Below, piece by piece: positions 17,147-24,955 of a stretch of DNA of 64,000 nt. Location: positions 496,001 to 560,000 of the forward strand of contig JBGORM010000001.1 of assembly GCA_041538185.1 (NCBI GenBank), given 5' to 3'. This DNA comes from Melioribacteraceae bacterium 4301-Me. GTDB lineage: Bacteria; Bacteroidota; Ignavibacteria; Ignavibacteriales; Melioribacteraceae. The position numbers and the translations under genes are program-made. Each line of letters starts with the position of its first letter. Position 1 is the stretch's first letter. The notes under the pieces were generated by a model. It ran no database searches and had not been told where the DNA came from. It saw only the letters and a program-made list of their open reading frames with translations.

Positions 17147-18548
17147 CATTTTAGATGCCTCCATAATAATTCTTTTTTTTCTGCTTGTAATAGTTATTGG
17201 ATTTATACCGGAAAAAGTAAAAGTAGAAGATACAGACGGTTATTTATTATCCGGTAGGAAAGTTGGTCTACTGTTATTTGTGTTAACTAATGTTTCTACA
17301 TGGTACGGTGGCATATTAGGTGTAGGTGAGTTTACGTATAGATACGGTTTGTTAAGTTGGGTAACTCAAGGGCTACCATATTATATTTTCGCCGTAATAT
17401 TTGCACTTACTTTTGCAAAAAAAATACGTCAAGCCTCATTGTTTACAATACCTGATAAATTGGAAGAAACTTACGGCAGAAAAGTAGGACTGTTTGCCGC
17501 AATAATTGTAGCTGTTCTTGTCTCACCTGCACCATACTTGTTAATGGTGGCGAATTTAATTGCCTTAATATTTCATATAGATTTATTTTTTTCTTTAATA
17601 TTAGCTGCTCTTTTATCTATGATATATTTGTTTAAAAGTGGTTACAAATCAGATTTGTATACGGATGCATTTGAATTTTTTGTTATGTTTTTAGGATTTA
17701 TTGTTATAGTTCTTTTTGCAATTAATAATCTTGGAGGTGTTGAATATTTAACTAAAAGGCTGCCGGCAGCTCATCTTTCAATTACAGGCGGTGCATCGCC
17801 CGAGTACTTAATTGTGTGGTTTCTAATTGCATTATGGACTTTTGTAGACCCTGGATTTCATCAACGTTGTTACGCTGCTAAAAATGGGGACGTGGCAGTT
17901 AAGGGTATTATTATATCAGTTTTCTTTTGGGCATTGTTTGACTTTTTAACAACTACAACTGGCCTTTTTGCACGAGCAGAACTACCTAACTTAAATGACC
18001 CGGTTTTGTCATTTCCATTATTTGCTGAAAAAATTCTAACAAGTGGTTGGAAGGGATTGTTTTATTCTGCAATGTTTGCAACGATTCTTTCCACTTTAAA
18101 TAGCTTTATGTTTTTGAGCGCAACAACTTTCGGCAGAGATTTTATATATAAATTGAGTGTTAGTAGGAATCAATTAAAAATAACAACTTACACCAGGTGG
18201 GGACTAATTTTTTCATCTGTTATCTCTATAATTATTGCTTTGTTTTTTAAGTCAGTAATACAAATATGGTACACGATTGGCAGTATTTGTATTCCTAGCT
18301 TAGTCATATTAATCATTAGTTCTTACTATGCAAAAATTAAAATTCATTCTGCTTTTGCTTTAATAGAAATGGTAGGGGGAATATTTTTTAGTTTAATATG
18401 GTTTTTTGTAAGAAGTAATTTTATCACGAATGTTTTTCTAAGGGATATAGAGCCTATGATTATTGGATTGGTATTTGTTCTTATTTTTCATTTATCTGTT
18501 TTAATTTTTCAGAGGAAGAAGCCTTTCTTTGGATTAAGGAAATTATAA
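17133..18548 (+). CDS. Sodium:solute symporter (SSS family), predicted thiamine transporter
   Basis: A 471-residue inner-membrane protein with about 12-13 hydrophobic segments. SSS-family features include DGYLLSGRKVG after the first helix, the loop WYGGILGVGEFTYRYGL, and FVDPGFHQRCYAAK in the middle. Established knowledge: a PanF-like SSS transporter called ThiV was proposed for thiamine in some bacteria by riboswitch association. Here the riboswitch operon, with an outer-membrane receptor and a thiamine kinase but no PnuT or ThiXYZ, points to the same job. The specificity is inference. The start overlaps the kinase gene by 14 bases. Its last 68 bases overlap the end of the convergent terC gene. 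Confidence 0.85.
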   Translation: MVSFSILDASIIILFFLLVIVIGFIPEKVKVEDTDGYLLSGRKVGLLLFVLTNVSTWYGGILGVGEFTYRYGLLSWVTQGLPYYIFAVIFALTFAKKIRQASLFTIPDKLEETYGRKVGLFAAIIVAVLVSPAPYLLMVANLIALIFHIDLFFSLILAALLSMIYLFKSGYKSDLYTDAFEFFVMFLGFIVIVLFAINNLGGVEYLTKRLPAAHLSITGGASPEYLIVWFLIALWTFVDPGFHQRCYAAKNGDVAVKGIIISVFFWALFDFLTTTTGLFARAELPNLNDPVLSFPLFAEKILTSGWKGLFYSAMFATILSTLNSFMFLSATTFGRDFIYKLSVSRNQLKITTYTRWGLIFSSVISIIIALFFKSVIQIWYTIGSICIPSLVILIISSYYAKIKIHSAFALIEMVGGIFFSLIWFFVRSNFITNVFLRDIEPMIIGLVFVLIFHLSVLIFQRKKPFFGLRKL

Positions 18549-19434
18549 TAGATAAAAATAGGCAGGCGATAATGATTGATAGTGAAATTAATGTGGGTAT
18601 CTTGTAAAAGTCAGATATCATCATTTTAATTCCAACATAAGCTAATATAATTCCAACACCATATTTTAAATAAGTAAACATTTGTACTATACCTGCAATA
18701 GCAAAATATAGTGCGCGTAAACCTAAGACAGCAAAAATATTAGAAGTGATTACAATAAAAGGGTCGCGTGTAATAGCAATAACAGCAGGAATGGAATCAA
18801 TAGCAAAAATTAAGTCAGCGGATTCAATTAGTAAAAAAGTTAGAAATAAAGTAGTAACATATTTTTTACCATCAATTTTTGTAAAAAAATATTTTCCTTC
18901 GTAATTAGTTTGTATATGAAATCGTTTTGAAACGAACTTTATAATCTTATTATTATCTAAGTCAATTTTCTCTTGCTTCCCGAGCAGCATTTTATAAGCA
19001 GCATAAAAAAGCAACAGCCCAAAGATGTAAATTATAGGATGAAAAATTTTTATTAATGTTACACCGGCAAGTATAAATACAATTCTCATTATAATAGCAC
19101 TTAAAATTCCCCATTTAAGAACATGCGGTTGAAATTCATCTTTTATGTTCATAACATTAAATATCATAAGGAATACAAAAAGATTATCAACTGATAAAGA
19201 TTTTTCGATGAGATAGCCGGCAAGAAATTCAATTGCTTTTTGCTTGCCATCGTCGTGTAAAATTAAAATTAGAATGTTAAAAAGAAGAGCGGTAATTATC
19301 CAAATTCCGCTCCATATAAGACTAACTTTTATTCCTATTTTACCAATTCGATGCTCTGTTGCATAAAGATCAATATAAAACATGATTGCAATGGTTATAA
19401 TGAATATTCCCCAAAAGATTTCGTTATCAAGCAT
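18481..19434 (-). CDS. TerC-family integral membrane protein
   Basis: About 317 residues with seven to nine membrane helices. TerC landmarks are EKSLSVDNLFVFLMIF in the second helix region and LLIESADLIFAIDSIPAV plus FIVITSNIFAVLGLRALYF later, with acidic residues inside helices. Relatives include Alx, and family members are implicated in tellurite resistance and manganese export, so metal-ion handling is a fair guess. I use the ATG at 19434, with AAAGG just upstream on the minus strand, over a longer in-frame start at 19470 that would run into the arginine decarboxylase gene. It lies 10 bases after that gene. It overlaps the symporter gene tail to tail by 68 bases. Confidence 0.9.
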   Translation of the reverse strand: MLDNEIFWGIFIITIAIMFYIDLYATEHRIGKIGIKVSLIWSGIWIITALLFNILILILHDDGKQKAIEFLAGYLIEKSLSVDNLFVFLMIFNVMNIKDEFQPHVLKWGILSAIIMRIVFILAGVTLIKIFHPIIYIFGLLLFYAAYKMLLGKQEKIDLDNNKIIKFVSKRFHIQTNYEGKYFFTKIDGKKYVTTLFLTFLLIESADLIFAIDSIPAVIAITRDPFIVITSNIFAVLGLRALYFAIAGIVQMFTYLKYGVGIILAYVGIKMMISDFYKIPTLISLSIIIACLFLSIIISLIQRKASSSEKLKQINEK

Positions 19435-19444
19435 ATCATTACCT

Positions 19445-19990
19445 TTAAGGCAGCAAAATAGCACAGGCAATTACTGTAGTCCACAACCCGTGTTTATCGC
19501 CTTGAGCAGATTGGGTAACGTTAAATGTTCTTACTATTTTGCCGGACATTTTATAGACTTGTTCTCTTTCGTTCCATGCTTTTTCGGGGTCGAAGTCAAT
19601 TCCTAACGTGGTTGCAAGCATTGTAGCAGCTAGGTCTTCTGCATATTCACCAGCATTTTTTTCTGTTTCTCCAAATGGATGATGTTCTGATAAATAGCCG
19701 TACATTTTTTTGTCGGATGGAATTGCAACGCCGATTGAAGAGGCAATTAAGCGGTTTGGTTCATTCGTTGAGTTCCTAGCCATAACGCAATGTGTAATTT
19801 GTCCAGGTGAAAGTAACCTTAAACCCTGTTCCTTTGTAATTCTTTTGCATCCTACCGGAAAGATGCTGCTAACTGTTACTAAATTACAAATTTCAATTCC
19901 TGCGCTACGTAAAGCTAACTCAAAAGATGCCAGGTACTCCTTATGTTTACCTACACCTTTTGTAAAGAAGATTTTCTTTGGAACGTACAA
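19445..19990 (-). CDS. Pyruvoyl-dependent arginine decarboxylase
   Basis: A 181-residue proenzyme of the PvlArgDC family, which converts arginine to agmatine for polyamine synthesis. It cleaves itself at a Ser-Ser bond to form a pyruvoyl group, and the site is visible as TVSSIFP, with the cut expected between Ser41 and Ser42. Other family residues are GITH-like [10 protein letters not shown] and [11 protein letters not shown]. The length is typical of bacterial and archaeal forms (about 160-195). The start is TTG at 19990, well supported by GGAGGT on the minus strand (19997-20002). It lies between tyrS and terC in one minus-strand run. Confidence 0.93.
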   Translation of the reverse strand: MYVPKKIFFTKGVGKHKEYLASFELALRSAGIEICNLVTVSSIFPVGCKRITKEQGLRLLSPGQITHCVMARNSTNEPNRLIASSIGVAIPSDKKMYGYLSEHHPFGETEKNAGEYAEDLAATMLATTLGIDFDPEKAWNEREQVYKMSGKIVRTFNVTQSAQGDKHGLWTTVIACAILLP

Positions 19991-20002
19991 TTATTCACCT
20001 CC
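19988..20002 (-). promoter_or_regulatory. Strong ribosome binding site fixing the TTG start of arginine decarboxylase
   Basis: On the minus strand GGAGGT (20002-19997) stands six bases before TTG (19990-19988). The site sits right at the end of tyrS, whose stop is at 20005. There is no ATG nearby in frame, so TTG is the real start. Confidence 0.8.
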
Positions 20003-20004
20003 AT

Positions 20005-21225
20005 TTATTTTGTTGTTAGTTTAATAAAATTTCTTTTGCCAACTTTTAATATCTTAGGGTTGTCAATTTTTACGACCATCTTAACATCGGTTACTTTTTC
20101 ACCATCTAACGAAACACCGCCTTGTATAACTAATCTTCTTGCTTCACTTCTTGTCGGAGCAAAACCTACTTTAACTATTAAATCTAGGATATCAAGTTCG
20201 CCATTCATTGAAAATTCACTCATCTCATCAGGCAGCCCCTTGTTTACAAAAATTCTGTCGAACTCTTCTTCCGCCTTAATGGCTTCATCTTTTGAATGAT
20301 ACATTTCAACTATTTTTCGAGCTAATTTTCTTTTTATATCACGTGGATTAACTTCTTTGTTTTCAAGCTGTTGTTTAATTTGTTTTAATTCATTATTTGG
20401 TACATCTGTGGCTAATTCGAAATAAGTATAAATAAGTTCATCTGAAATTGAGAGGGTCTTCCCATACATTTCTTTTGGAGGTTCAGTAATGCCGATGTAG
20501 TTGTTCATTGATTTGCTCATCTTCTCAACGCCATCAATTCCTACGAGCAGTGGCATGGTTAAAATGACTTGAGGTTCTTTGCCAAATTCTCTTTGAATAT
20601 CTCTGCCAACAAGTAAATTAAATTTTTGGTCAGTACCTCCAAGTTCTACATCACTGTCAATTGCTATTGAATCCATAGCCTGAGCAAGTGGATATAGTAT
20701 TTCGTGCAAACTGATTGGGATGCCATTTTTGTATCGATTTGTAAAATCATCCCTTTCTAACATTCGTGCTAATGTATATTTAGAGGCAAGCTTAATTACA
20801 TCGGCAAAGTTCATTTTTCCCAACCAATCTGAGTTGTATACAATTTTTGTCCTTTTGGGGTCAAGAATTAGAGAAGCTTGCTCAAAATAAGATTTCCCGT
20901 TTTCTCTTGCTTCTTCAAGCGTTAACGGCGGTCTAGCTGAATTTCTACCTGATGGGTCGCCAATCATACCAGTAAAATCACCGATAATTAAAATTGCTAA
21001 ATGACCAAGTTGTTGAAAGTGAGATAGTTTTCGTAAAACTACTGTATGACCTAAATGCAAATCGGGTCTCGTTGGGTCACATCCTAATTTTATGTTTAAC
21101 GGTTTGTTTTCTTTTATTGATTTTCCGAGTTTTTTTACCAAATCTTCTTCAGGTATGATTTCAACGGCACCTCTTTTTATTAAATCCATTTGTTCGTTGA
21201 TAGGTGGGAAGTGTGTTTTGCTCAA
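20005..21225 (-). CDS. tyrS: Tyrosyl-tRNA synthetase
   Basis: A 406-residue class I synthetase charging tRNA-Tyr. The Rossmann core shows the HIGH-type motif HLGHT (after CDPTRPDLHLGH), GDFTGMIGDPSGR, and the KMSKS loop EKMSKSMNNYIG. The C-terminal S4 RNA-binding domain includes SEARRLVIQGGVSLDGEKV. Its shape matches the TyrZ-like group. The start is TTG (21225) with a GAGGAGA-type ribosome site just upstream on the minus strand, overlapping the end of smpB. It is the second gene of the smpB-tyrS-arginine decarboxylase-terC run. Confidence 0.96.
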   Translation of the reverse strand: MSKTHFPPINEQMDLIKRGAVEIIPEEDLVKKLGKSIKENKPLNIKLGCDPTRPDLHLGHTVVLRKLSHFQQLGHLAILIIGDFTGMIGDPSGRNSARPPLTLEEARENGKSYFEQASLILDPKRTKIVYNSDWLGKMNFADVIKLASKYTLARMLERDDFTNRYKNGIPISLHEILYPLAQAMDSIAIDSDVELGGTDQKFNLLVGRDIQREFGKEPQVILTMPLLVGIDGVEKMSKSMNNYIGITEPPKEMYGKTLSISDELIYTYFELATDVPNNELKQIKQQLENKEVNPRDIKRKLARKIVEMYHSKDEAIKAEEEFDRIFVNKGLPDEMSEFSMNGELDILDLIVKVGFAPTRSEARRLVIQGGVSLDGEKVTDVKMVVKIDNPKILKVGKRNFIKLTTK

Positions 21226-21245
21226 TTCTAATTATTCTCCTCTGG

Positions 21246-21701
21246 TTATTTATATTTTCTGTCTAATTCTCTTTGTGCTTCTCTTTTTGCTATTTCTTCT
21301 CTTTTATCATATTTCTTTTTGCCTCGAGCAACTGCTAATTCAACTTTAACTTTATTTTTCTTAAAATAAAGTCGAAGAGGAATTAATGTATTACCTTTTT
21401 CTTGAACTGCTCGCATGAGTTTTCTAATCTCATTCTTTTTTAACAATAATTTTCTTTTTCTAAATGGTTCATGGTTATTTATACTTCCTTGATCATAAGT
21501 GCTAATGTGTGAACCGTGCAGCCAAACCTCACCATTGTCTATAGTAGCATAACTATCTACCAAATTGGCTTTATTTTGCCGCAAAGCTTTAACTTCTGTA
21601 CCCAATAAAGAAATGCCAGCCTCGTAGGTTTGCAGTATAAAGTACTCATGCCTTGCCTTACGATTGACTGTAATATTTTTCTCTTCTGTGCTTTCACTCA
21701 T
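21246..21701 (-). CDS. smpB: SsrA-binding protein SmpB
   Basis: About 151 residues. SmpB binds tmRNA and brings it to stalled ribosomes for trans-translation. Family motifs are NRKARHEYFILQTYEAGISLLGTEVK (N-terminal OB-like barrel), DSYATIDNGEVWLHGSHIS, RKLLLKKNEI, and the basic C-terminal tail GKKKYDKREEIAKREAQRE. I chose the ATG at 21701. An in-frame upstream start at 21758 would add 19 hydrophobic residues foreign to the family. The Shine-Dalgarno is weak. It is the first gene of the minus-strand run and is transcribed divergently from the methyltransferase gene. The tmRNA gene itself is not in the window. Confidence 0.95.
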   Translation of the reverse strand: MSESTEEKNITVNRKARHEYFILQTYEAGISLLGTEVKALRQNKANLVDSYATIDNGEVWLHGSHISTYDQGSINNHEPFRKRKLLLKKNEIRKLMRAVQEKGNTLIPLRLYFKKNKVKVELAVARGKKKYDKREEIAKREAQRELDRKYK

Positions 21702-21852
21702 AATCAAAATTTTGAAAACCAAATTTATTTTTAATGAAAAATAAACGCAAGGAAACAATAAAATTAGATACTTTTTGCAAAGTCGTTTAACTAATCGCTT
21801 TGATATATAAAATAACTTTAATAAAATTGCAAAGAAATTAATTTGTCTTCTA

Positions 21853-22599
21853 ATGCCTGAGAAACACTATTACGAACAAAAGGAATACACCGAAAAGTAC
21901 ATCATTCCATTTTTTGAGCGATATTTGCCTCAATATAAAAGTTTTCGTGTTTTGGAAATTGGTTGTGCAGAAGGCGGATTGGTAGAAGTTATGAGTAAAC
22001 ACTGCGCTGAGGTAATTGGTTTAGAGTTGAGCCAAACTAGAATTGATATAGCTAAAGAGAAAAACCCTAATTTGGAAATTATTCAAGGTGATATAACAGA
22101 TGTTAATTTGACTAAAAAATTGCAGCTTCAGTTTGATCTACTTATTATGCGTGAGGTTATTGAGCATGTACCGGATAAACATGCAGCTTTTAATAACTTG
22201 AGGAAGTTGTTAAAAAATGAAGGTTACTTATTTATTTCATTCCCTCCAAAATATTCACCCTTTGCGGGGCATCAGCAAATTGCGCATTCTTTCCTAAAAA
22301 TTATACCATATTTACATCTATTTCCTAGCTCATTGCTTAAAAAAATTTCTAATGTTCTTAATGAAAAAAAAGATTTTGTAGATGAAATAAAGTACAATTA
22401 TCATACAGGTTTATCAATAAATTACTTTGAACATTTATACTCATTATATGGATTTGTCCCAATCGTTAGCGAATTGTATTTGTTTAGACCAATATATAAA
22501 CTTAGATTTGGGTTGCCAGTAATTAAACTGATTGATATTCCTTTAATTCGCGAGGCTATTACTTTTGGATGTGAAAACTTGCTGCAAAAAAAATTCTAA
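21853..22599 (+). CDS. Class I SAM-dependent methyltransferase
   Basis: A 248-residue Methyltransf_11/25-type enzyme. The SAM-binding motif I is VLEIGCAEGG near residue 36, motif II is VIGLELSQTRI, and the post-motif MREVIEHVPDKHAAFNNLRKLLKNEGYLFISFPP is typical. The C-terminal part (FAGHQQIAHSFLKIIPYLHLFP) resembles methyltransferases acting on lipids or glycans, but the substrate is unknown. It is divergent from smpB across a 150-base gap. The next gene, encoding a secreted protein, starts 16 bases after its stop. Confidence 0.88.
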   Translation: MPEKHYYEQKEYTEKYIIPFFERYLPQYKSFRVLEIGCAEGGLVEVMSKHCAEVIGLELSQTRIDIAKEKNPNLEIIQGDITDVNLTKKLQLQFDLLIMREVIEHVPDKHAAFNNLRKLLKNEGYLFISFPPKYSPFAGHQQIAHSFLKIIPYLHLFPSSLLKKISNVLNEKKDFVDEIKYNYHTGLSINYFEHLYSLYGFVPIVSELYLFRPIYKLRFGLPVIKLIDIPLIREAITFGCENLLQKKF

Positions 22600-22615
22600 C
22601 TACAGCAAATATTTT

Positions 22616-23455
22616 ATGAAAATGATATCAAAAATATTTTTAGTGATAATTTTACTAATAGGAAATTTTACCATTGCTCAACAAAAATTTCATGTTGAGT
22701 TTAATCAGCTTAAAGGCGAACTAACTCTAAAAGATAATTACAGAAAAGATTTCGGTCGTTATCATGGTTACGAAATTCCACTTTATAAAGGAGATGGCGT
22801 TGTTTTTATAGCTTATTCTGAAAGTTTTAAACCCTCCTTAGTTTTAGTTACACCTAACGGTAATGTTTTTAAACAAAGTAAAAATAATAAAAGCGACTTT
22901 GTACAAATTAATGCAAAAATACCAGAGTCAGGTAATTGGATATTGTATGTAGTTGGTGACTCATCCGCTCTTGGAAGTTATGAATTACAATATGGTTTTG
23001 CAGATAAAAATTCCCTCTCTCCCGGTGAAAATCCAGATTTTTGTACAGCATTAGACTTTGTTTTAGAACATGCTAATGCATATTTCCTTTTGCTTGATAA
23101 TCCAATTGATTCACAAAAACCCTTTATTAAGTTTCCCCAAGCTTTAGATATTTTTTTGGATGATTCTGATGGCTCCTTTACCATTACTTTCTACCAAGGC
23201 GATGATTATAAGCAAGCCCTTAATTTTTATAAAAAATATTTTGAAATGGTAAAAAATTGTCTGAAGGAAAATTTTAGTTTTGTTACTAATAAATCTGAAC
23301 AAAGTGAAGAGTATAAAAACACGTACTCTTTGTTTACAGAAAAATTGCAGCAAAAACCTCGCGCTGTAAAAGTTGATTTATATGATTTCTCTGTTTCAAA
23401 AACAAAGCAGCCTGTTAATTATCTTGTTGATATAAGTGTAGGAAAGCTAAACTAA
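22616..23455 (+). CDS. Secreted protein of unknown function with a PPC-like beta-domain
   Basis: About 279 residues. Residues 1-22 are a signal peptide (hydrophobic core, then FTIAQ). Residues about 60-125 look like a bacterial pre-peptidase C-terminal-type beta-sandwich: a segment reading VLVTPNGNVFKQ is followed by IPESGNWILYVVGDSS and GSYELQYGF. The second half is mixed alpha/beta with no motif I recognise. I chose the ATG at 22616 because it begins a proper signal peptide. Longer forms would start inside the methyltransferase gene. It is probably periplasmic or surface-exposed. The function is unknown. Confidence 0.75.
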   Translation: MKMISKIFLVIILLIGNFTIAQQKFHVEFNQLKGELTLKDNYRKDFGRYHGYEIPLYKGDGVVFIAYSESFKPSLVLVTPNGNVFKQSKNNKSDFVQINAKIPESGNWILYVVGDSSALGSYELQYGFADKNSLSPGENPDFCTALDFVLEHANAYFLLLDNPIDSQKPFIKFPQALDIFLDDSDGSFTITFYQGDDYKQALNFYKKYFEMVKNCLKENFSFVTNKSEQSEEYKNTYSLFTEKLQQKPRAVKVDLYDFSVSKTKQPVNYLVDISVGKLN

Positions 23456-23501
23456 TTTTTTTTAGAAAGATTTTTTTAACCCCAAAATTTTCCCTAACCT
23501 G

Positions 23502-23659
23502 CCAGCAGACTGGTGGAAAATTTGTCACCCAGGAATGATGCTTAGCCGGAACGGCGTTCCGACTTACCGTAAGTCGATTCACCGAATCGACTGAATTAAT
23601 TAGTGATAACATATTCAGACAAAGGTTTACCGACAAAGTCGGGATGAGCTCATTGATCA
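23502..23659. repeat. Cluster of short perfect palindromes in a 450-base intergenic region
   Basis: The 23456-23905 gap is the only gene-free stretch above 300 bases. Its first half is more GC-rich than its surroundings and holds hairpins in a row: CCAG/CTGG (23502-23513), CGGAACG/CGTTCCG (23547-23561), GACTTA/TAAGTC (23561-23575), AGTCGATTC/GAATCGACT (23572-23592, 3-base loop), CCGAC/GTCGG (23630-23642), ATGAGCTCAT (23644-23653) and TGATCA (23654-23659). Two neighbouring hairpins share bases, so they are alternatives. There is no T-run that would make a simple terminator, and no credible gene. It could be a palindromic interspersed repeat or a structured RNA. The second half (23660-23860) is plain AT-rich sequence. 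Confidence 0.55.
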
Positions 23660-23894
23660 TAGGGAAATTAACCTTTCAGTAAAACTCATTCATAATAAAT
23701 TTTTGGATTGAGTAAATATTAGTTCAATCCAGGTAAATATTAAATATTCCGGTGATATACGACCAAACTTTATTTAACTGCAGCTGTTAAGAATCTTACT
23801 AGAAAATTTTTTATTTTGGTTTTAATTAACTACTGACTTTGTTTTTTAATAAAACTTAATTGAGAAGTTTTGATAAGTACAATGAACAACAGGC

Positions 23895-23908
23895 AGGAAA
23901 TCTCAATG
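23895..23908 (+). promoter_or_regulatory. Ribosome binding site deciding the start of the IPP isomerase gene
   Basis: AGGA at 23895-23898 is 7 bases before the ATG at 23906. Two other in-frame starts, TTG at 23870 and ATG at 23882, lack a comparable site and would add residues that precede the conserved part of the protein. Confidence 0.6.
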
Positions 23909-24955
23909 GCTGAAAATGATAACTTAACTTCCAGGCGTAAAAAAGATCACATCAAAATTAGCTTAACCGACGAAGCAAACTACAAAATAAAAACTAACGG
24001 TTTCGATAAGTATGAATTTGAACATTATGCTATTACTGAAGTAGAGTATAACAAAATTGACCTTTCAACAAAATTCTTCAGCCACAAAATAAATTATCCA
24101 TTCATAATTTCATGTATGACTGGCGGGACTAAAGAGGCAGAAAACATAAACAAAAAATTAGCAATAGTAGCAAGCGAGTTGAATATTCCAATTGGAGTAG
24201 GAAGTTTAAGACAAGCATTAGAAAATAGTAAACAGCATTCTTCATACAAAATTATAAGAAAAAATGCAAAAGACATTCCAATCTTAGGTAATGTTGGCGC
24301 TGCTCAGATTGTTAAATTAAAGAATCCGGTAGATTCAATTAAATTTTTGATGAAGCTTGTAGATGCAAATGCTTTTGTAATTCATGTTAATCCATTGCAA
24401 GAACTATTACAGCCTGAGGGTGAACCGCACTTTAAAGGTTTATTAAAGTCGATTAAAAAATTAACAAGAGAAATTAAAATCCCTTTTATTGTCAAAGAAG
24501 TAGGAGCTGGAATAAGTAAAAAAACTGCAGAACGGTTATTGGAAGCTGGAATTATGGGAATTGATGTAGCAGGCTCGGGTGGAACAAGCTGGGCAGCAAT
24601 TGAACTATTAAGAGCTAATAAAAATGATGAAATGTTTTTTAGAGAATGGGGGTTGCCTACTTCGTTTTGTGTGAGAAAAACTGCCGAATTAAAAAAACGA
24701 AAAAGATTTTTATTAATTGCCTCTGGCGGTATTTCAAACGGAATTGAAATTGCCAAGTCAATAGCATTAGGTGCAGATATGGCTGCTTCTGCTAAAACAG
24801 TTTTGCAGAAATTATTCGAAGAAAATGTAGATGGTGTGATAAAACTTCTTTATCAGTGGTTTGATGATTTAAAAAAAATAATGTACTTGACCGGCTGTTC
24901 TAATATTAGTGAACTGCAAAAACAAAAGCTCATTAGAAAAGAGGAATTATATTGA
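23906..24955 (+). CDS. fni: Isopentenyl-diphosphate delta-isomerase, type 2 (FMN-dependent)
   Basis: About 349 residues. The enzyme interconverts isopentenyl and dimethylallyl diphosphate using reduced FMN. Family motifs in order are SRRKKDHI at the N-terminus, CMTGGT, GVGSLRQALEN, GNVGAAQ, HVNPLQELLQPEG, KEVGAGIS, DVAGSGGTSWAAIE and ASGGISNG (phosphate and flavin loops of the TIM barrel). The start is placed at 23906 on the basis of its ribosome site. The stop overlaps the TTG start of the polyprenyl synthase gene (TTGA), so the two isoprenoid genes are translationally coupled. Confidence 0.94.
   Translation: MAENDNLTSRRKKDHIKISLTDEANYKIKTNGFDKYEFEHYAITEVEYNKIDLSTKFFSHKINYPFIISCMTGGTKEAENINKKLAIVASELNIPIGVGSLRQALENSKQHSSYKIIRKNAKDIPILGNVGAAQIVKLKNPVDSIKFLMKLVDANAFVIHVNPLQELLQPEGEPHFKGLLKSIKKLTREIKIPFIVKEVGAGISKKTAERLLEAGIMGIDVAGSGGTSWAAIELLRANKNDEMFFREWGLPTSFCVRKTAELKKRKRFLLIASGGISNGIEIAKSIALGADMAASAKTVLQKLFEENVDGVIKLLYQWFDDLKKIMYLTGCSNISELQKQKLIRKEELY

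Noticed and set aside
19382..20299. Plus-strand frames opposite terC, arginine decarboxylase and tyrS
   Set aside because: They lie antisense to well-supported genes with clear motifs and have no signals of their own.
23415..23660. 81-codon minus-strand frame across the palindrome cluster
   Set aside because: Its length comes from the palindromic patch, it runs into the end of the secreted-protein gene, it has no ribosome site and no family resemblance, so it is not listed as a gene.
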